Source: Prochlorococcus sp. AG-347-L02
Lineage (GTDB): Bacteria > Cyanobacteriota > Cyanobacteriia > PCC-6307 > Cyanobiaceae
Direction: 5' to 3'
NCBI GenBank assembly: GCA_003281255.1
Contig: QCCL01000001.1
Coordinates: 124,001 to 188,000 of the forward strand
Length of the DNA: 64,000 bases
The notes beneath the pieces were generated by a model that did no database searches, was not told the DNA's origin, and saw only the letters and a list, made by a program, of their open reading frames with translations. Positions 63,787-64,000 of this stretch are shown here, in pieces; position 1 is the stretch's first letter, and each line of letters begins with the position of its first letter. The translations under genes and the position numbers were made by a program.

Positions 63787-64000
63787 TTAAGTATTTTTGG
63801 GCTTTTCATATCTTGAAAATAATGTTTGAGACAAGATATAACCCGCAATTCCTGCGGCTGTAAAAGCTAAACCATTTTTAAATAAAGGTAATAATTCAGT
63901 TGTTCTGGATATTATCGGTGCTAAACCAAAAATTCCAAATAACATTCCCCATAAAGGAGAAAGAAGAGCTAGAAATCCAATAGATATGACTTGTCCTTCT
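63787..64000 (-). CDS. C-terminal part of a small membrane protein (cut by window end)
   Basis: Frame open on the minus strand from the window end to TAA at 63787; 71 residues visible. Two hydrophobic segments (VISIGFLALLSPLWGMLFGI and LAFTAAGIAGYILSQTLF), then a polar tail (SRYEKPKNT). The N-terminus lies beyond the window. Not recognised. Confidence 0.6.
   Translation of the reverse strand, partial: EGQVISIGFLALLSPLWGMLFGIFGLAPIISRTTELLPLFKNGLAFTAAGIAGYILSQTLFSRYEKPKNT

Overview
The window is AT-rich (about 30% GC by eye) and carries marine picocyanobacterial genes: a Tic20-like protein, a CPP1-like J-domain protein, DUF2811, DUF3531 and DUF4278 proteins, class II ribonucleotide reductase, PhnCDE, IspG, and a partial glucosylglycerol-3-phosphate phosphatase. 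Compact spacing, frequent TTG starts and gene content point to a high-light-adapted Prochlorococcus. This is judged from protein families, not from a database match.

Layout. 1-15.5 kb is mostly core genome: stpA (partial) facing a GpsA-like dehydrogenase, metY-metA, a SulP transporter, an FAD oxidoreductase, cbiX, a GMC oxidoreductase, a pentapeptide protein, a ribbon-helix-helix regulator pair, gloA and tic20. 15.6-23.6 kb is a patchwork island built around an intact tRNA-Ser(UGA) gene (19027-19113). It holds five further fragments of that tRNA, paired short direct repeats at regular distances from the fragments (candidate recombinase sites), three tandem cassettes for tiny secreted Cys-rich peptides, a 2.3 kb unit flanked by a 17-bp copy of the tRNA 3' end, and several island proteins. 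23.8-26.9 kb carries an MscS channel, a 2OG-Fe(II) oxygenase-like protein and a ZIP-like membrane protein.

27.0-42.2 kb is a complete-looking RiPP (ribosomally made, modified peptide) gene cluster. A six-gene operon (tolC-hlyD-C39/ABC-ABC-tfuA-ycaO) faces two nearly identical precursor genes. Further on are a CysO/MoaD-like sulfur carrier, a MoeZ-like E1-rhodanese, a 2OG oxygenase-like protein, a radical SAM/SPASM enzyme and a methyltransferase. The reading proposed here is as follows. The E1-rhodanese loads sulfur on the carrier. YcaO-TfuA uses it to make a thioamide in a 14-residue core. The radical SAM enzyme, oxygenase(s) and methyltransferase add further changes. The C39 domain cuts the leader at a Gly-rich site, and the ABC-HlyD-TolC conduit exports the product. 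The whole block lies between two att-like sites of the same geometry (23432-23639 and 42430-42632), so it looks like island cargo. A fourth secreted-peptide cassette follows directly after the right-hand site.

43-64 kb returns to core genes: small membrane proteins, nrdJ, prfC, a CPP1-like gene, hslO with an ABC ATPase, DUF3531-rsmE-DUF92, a phosphonate uptake operon phnD-phnC-phnE, an aspartate aminotransferase, a family-4 uracil-DNA glycosylase that lacks most of its Fe-S ligands, ispG, ctpA, nadA, a metallophosphoesterase that needs a non-standard start codon, and a membrane protein cut by the window end.
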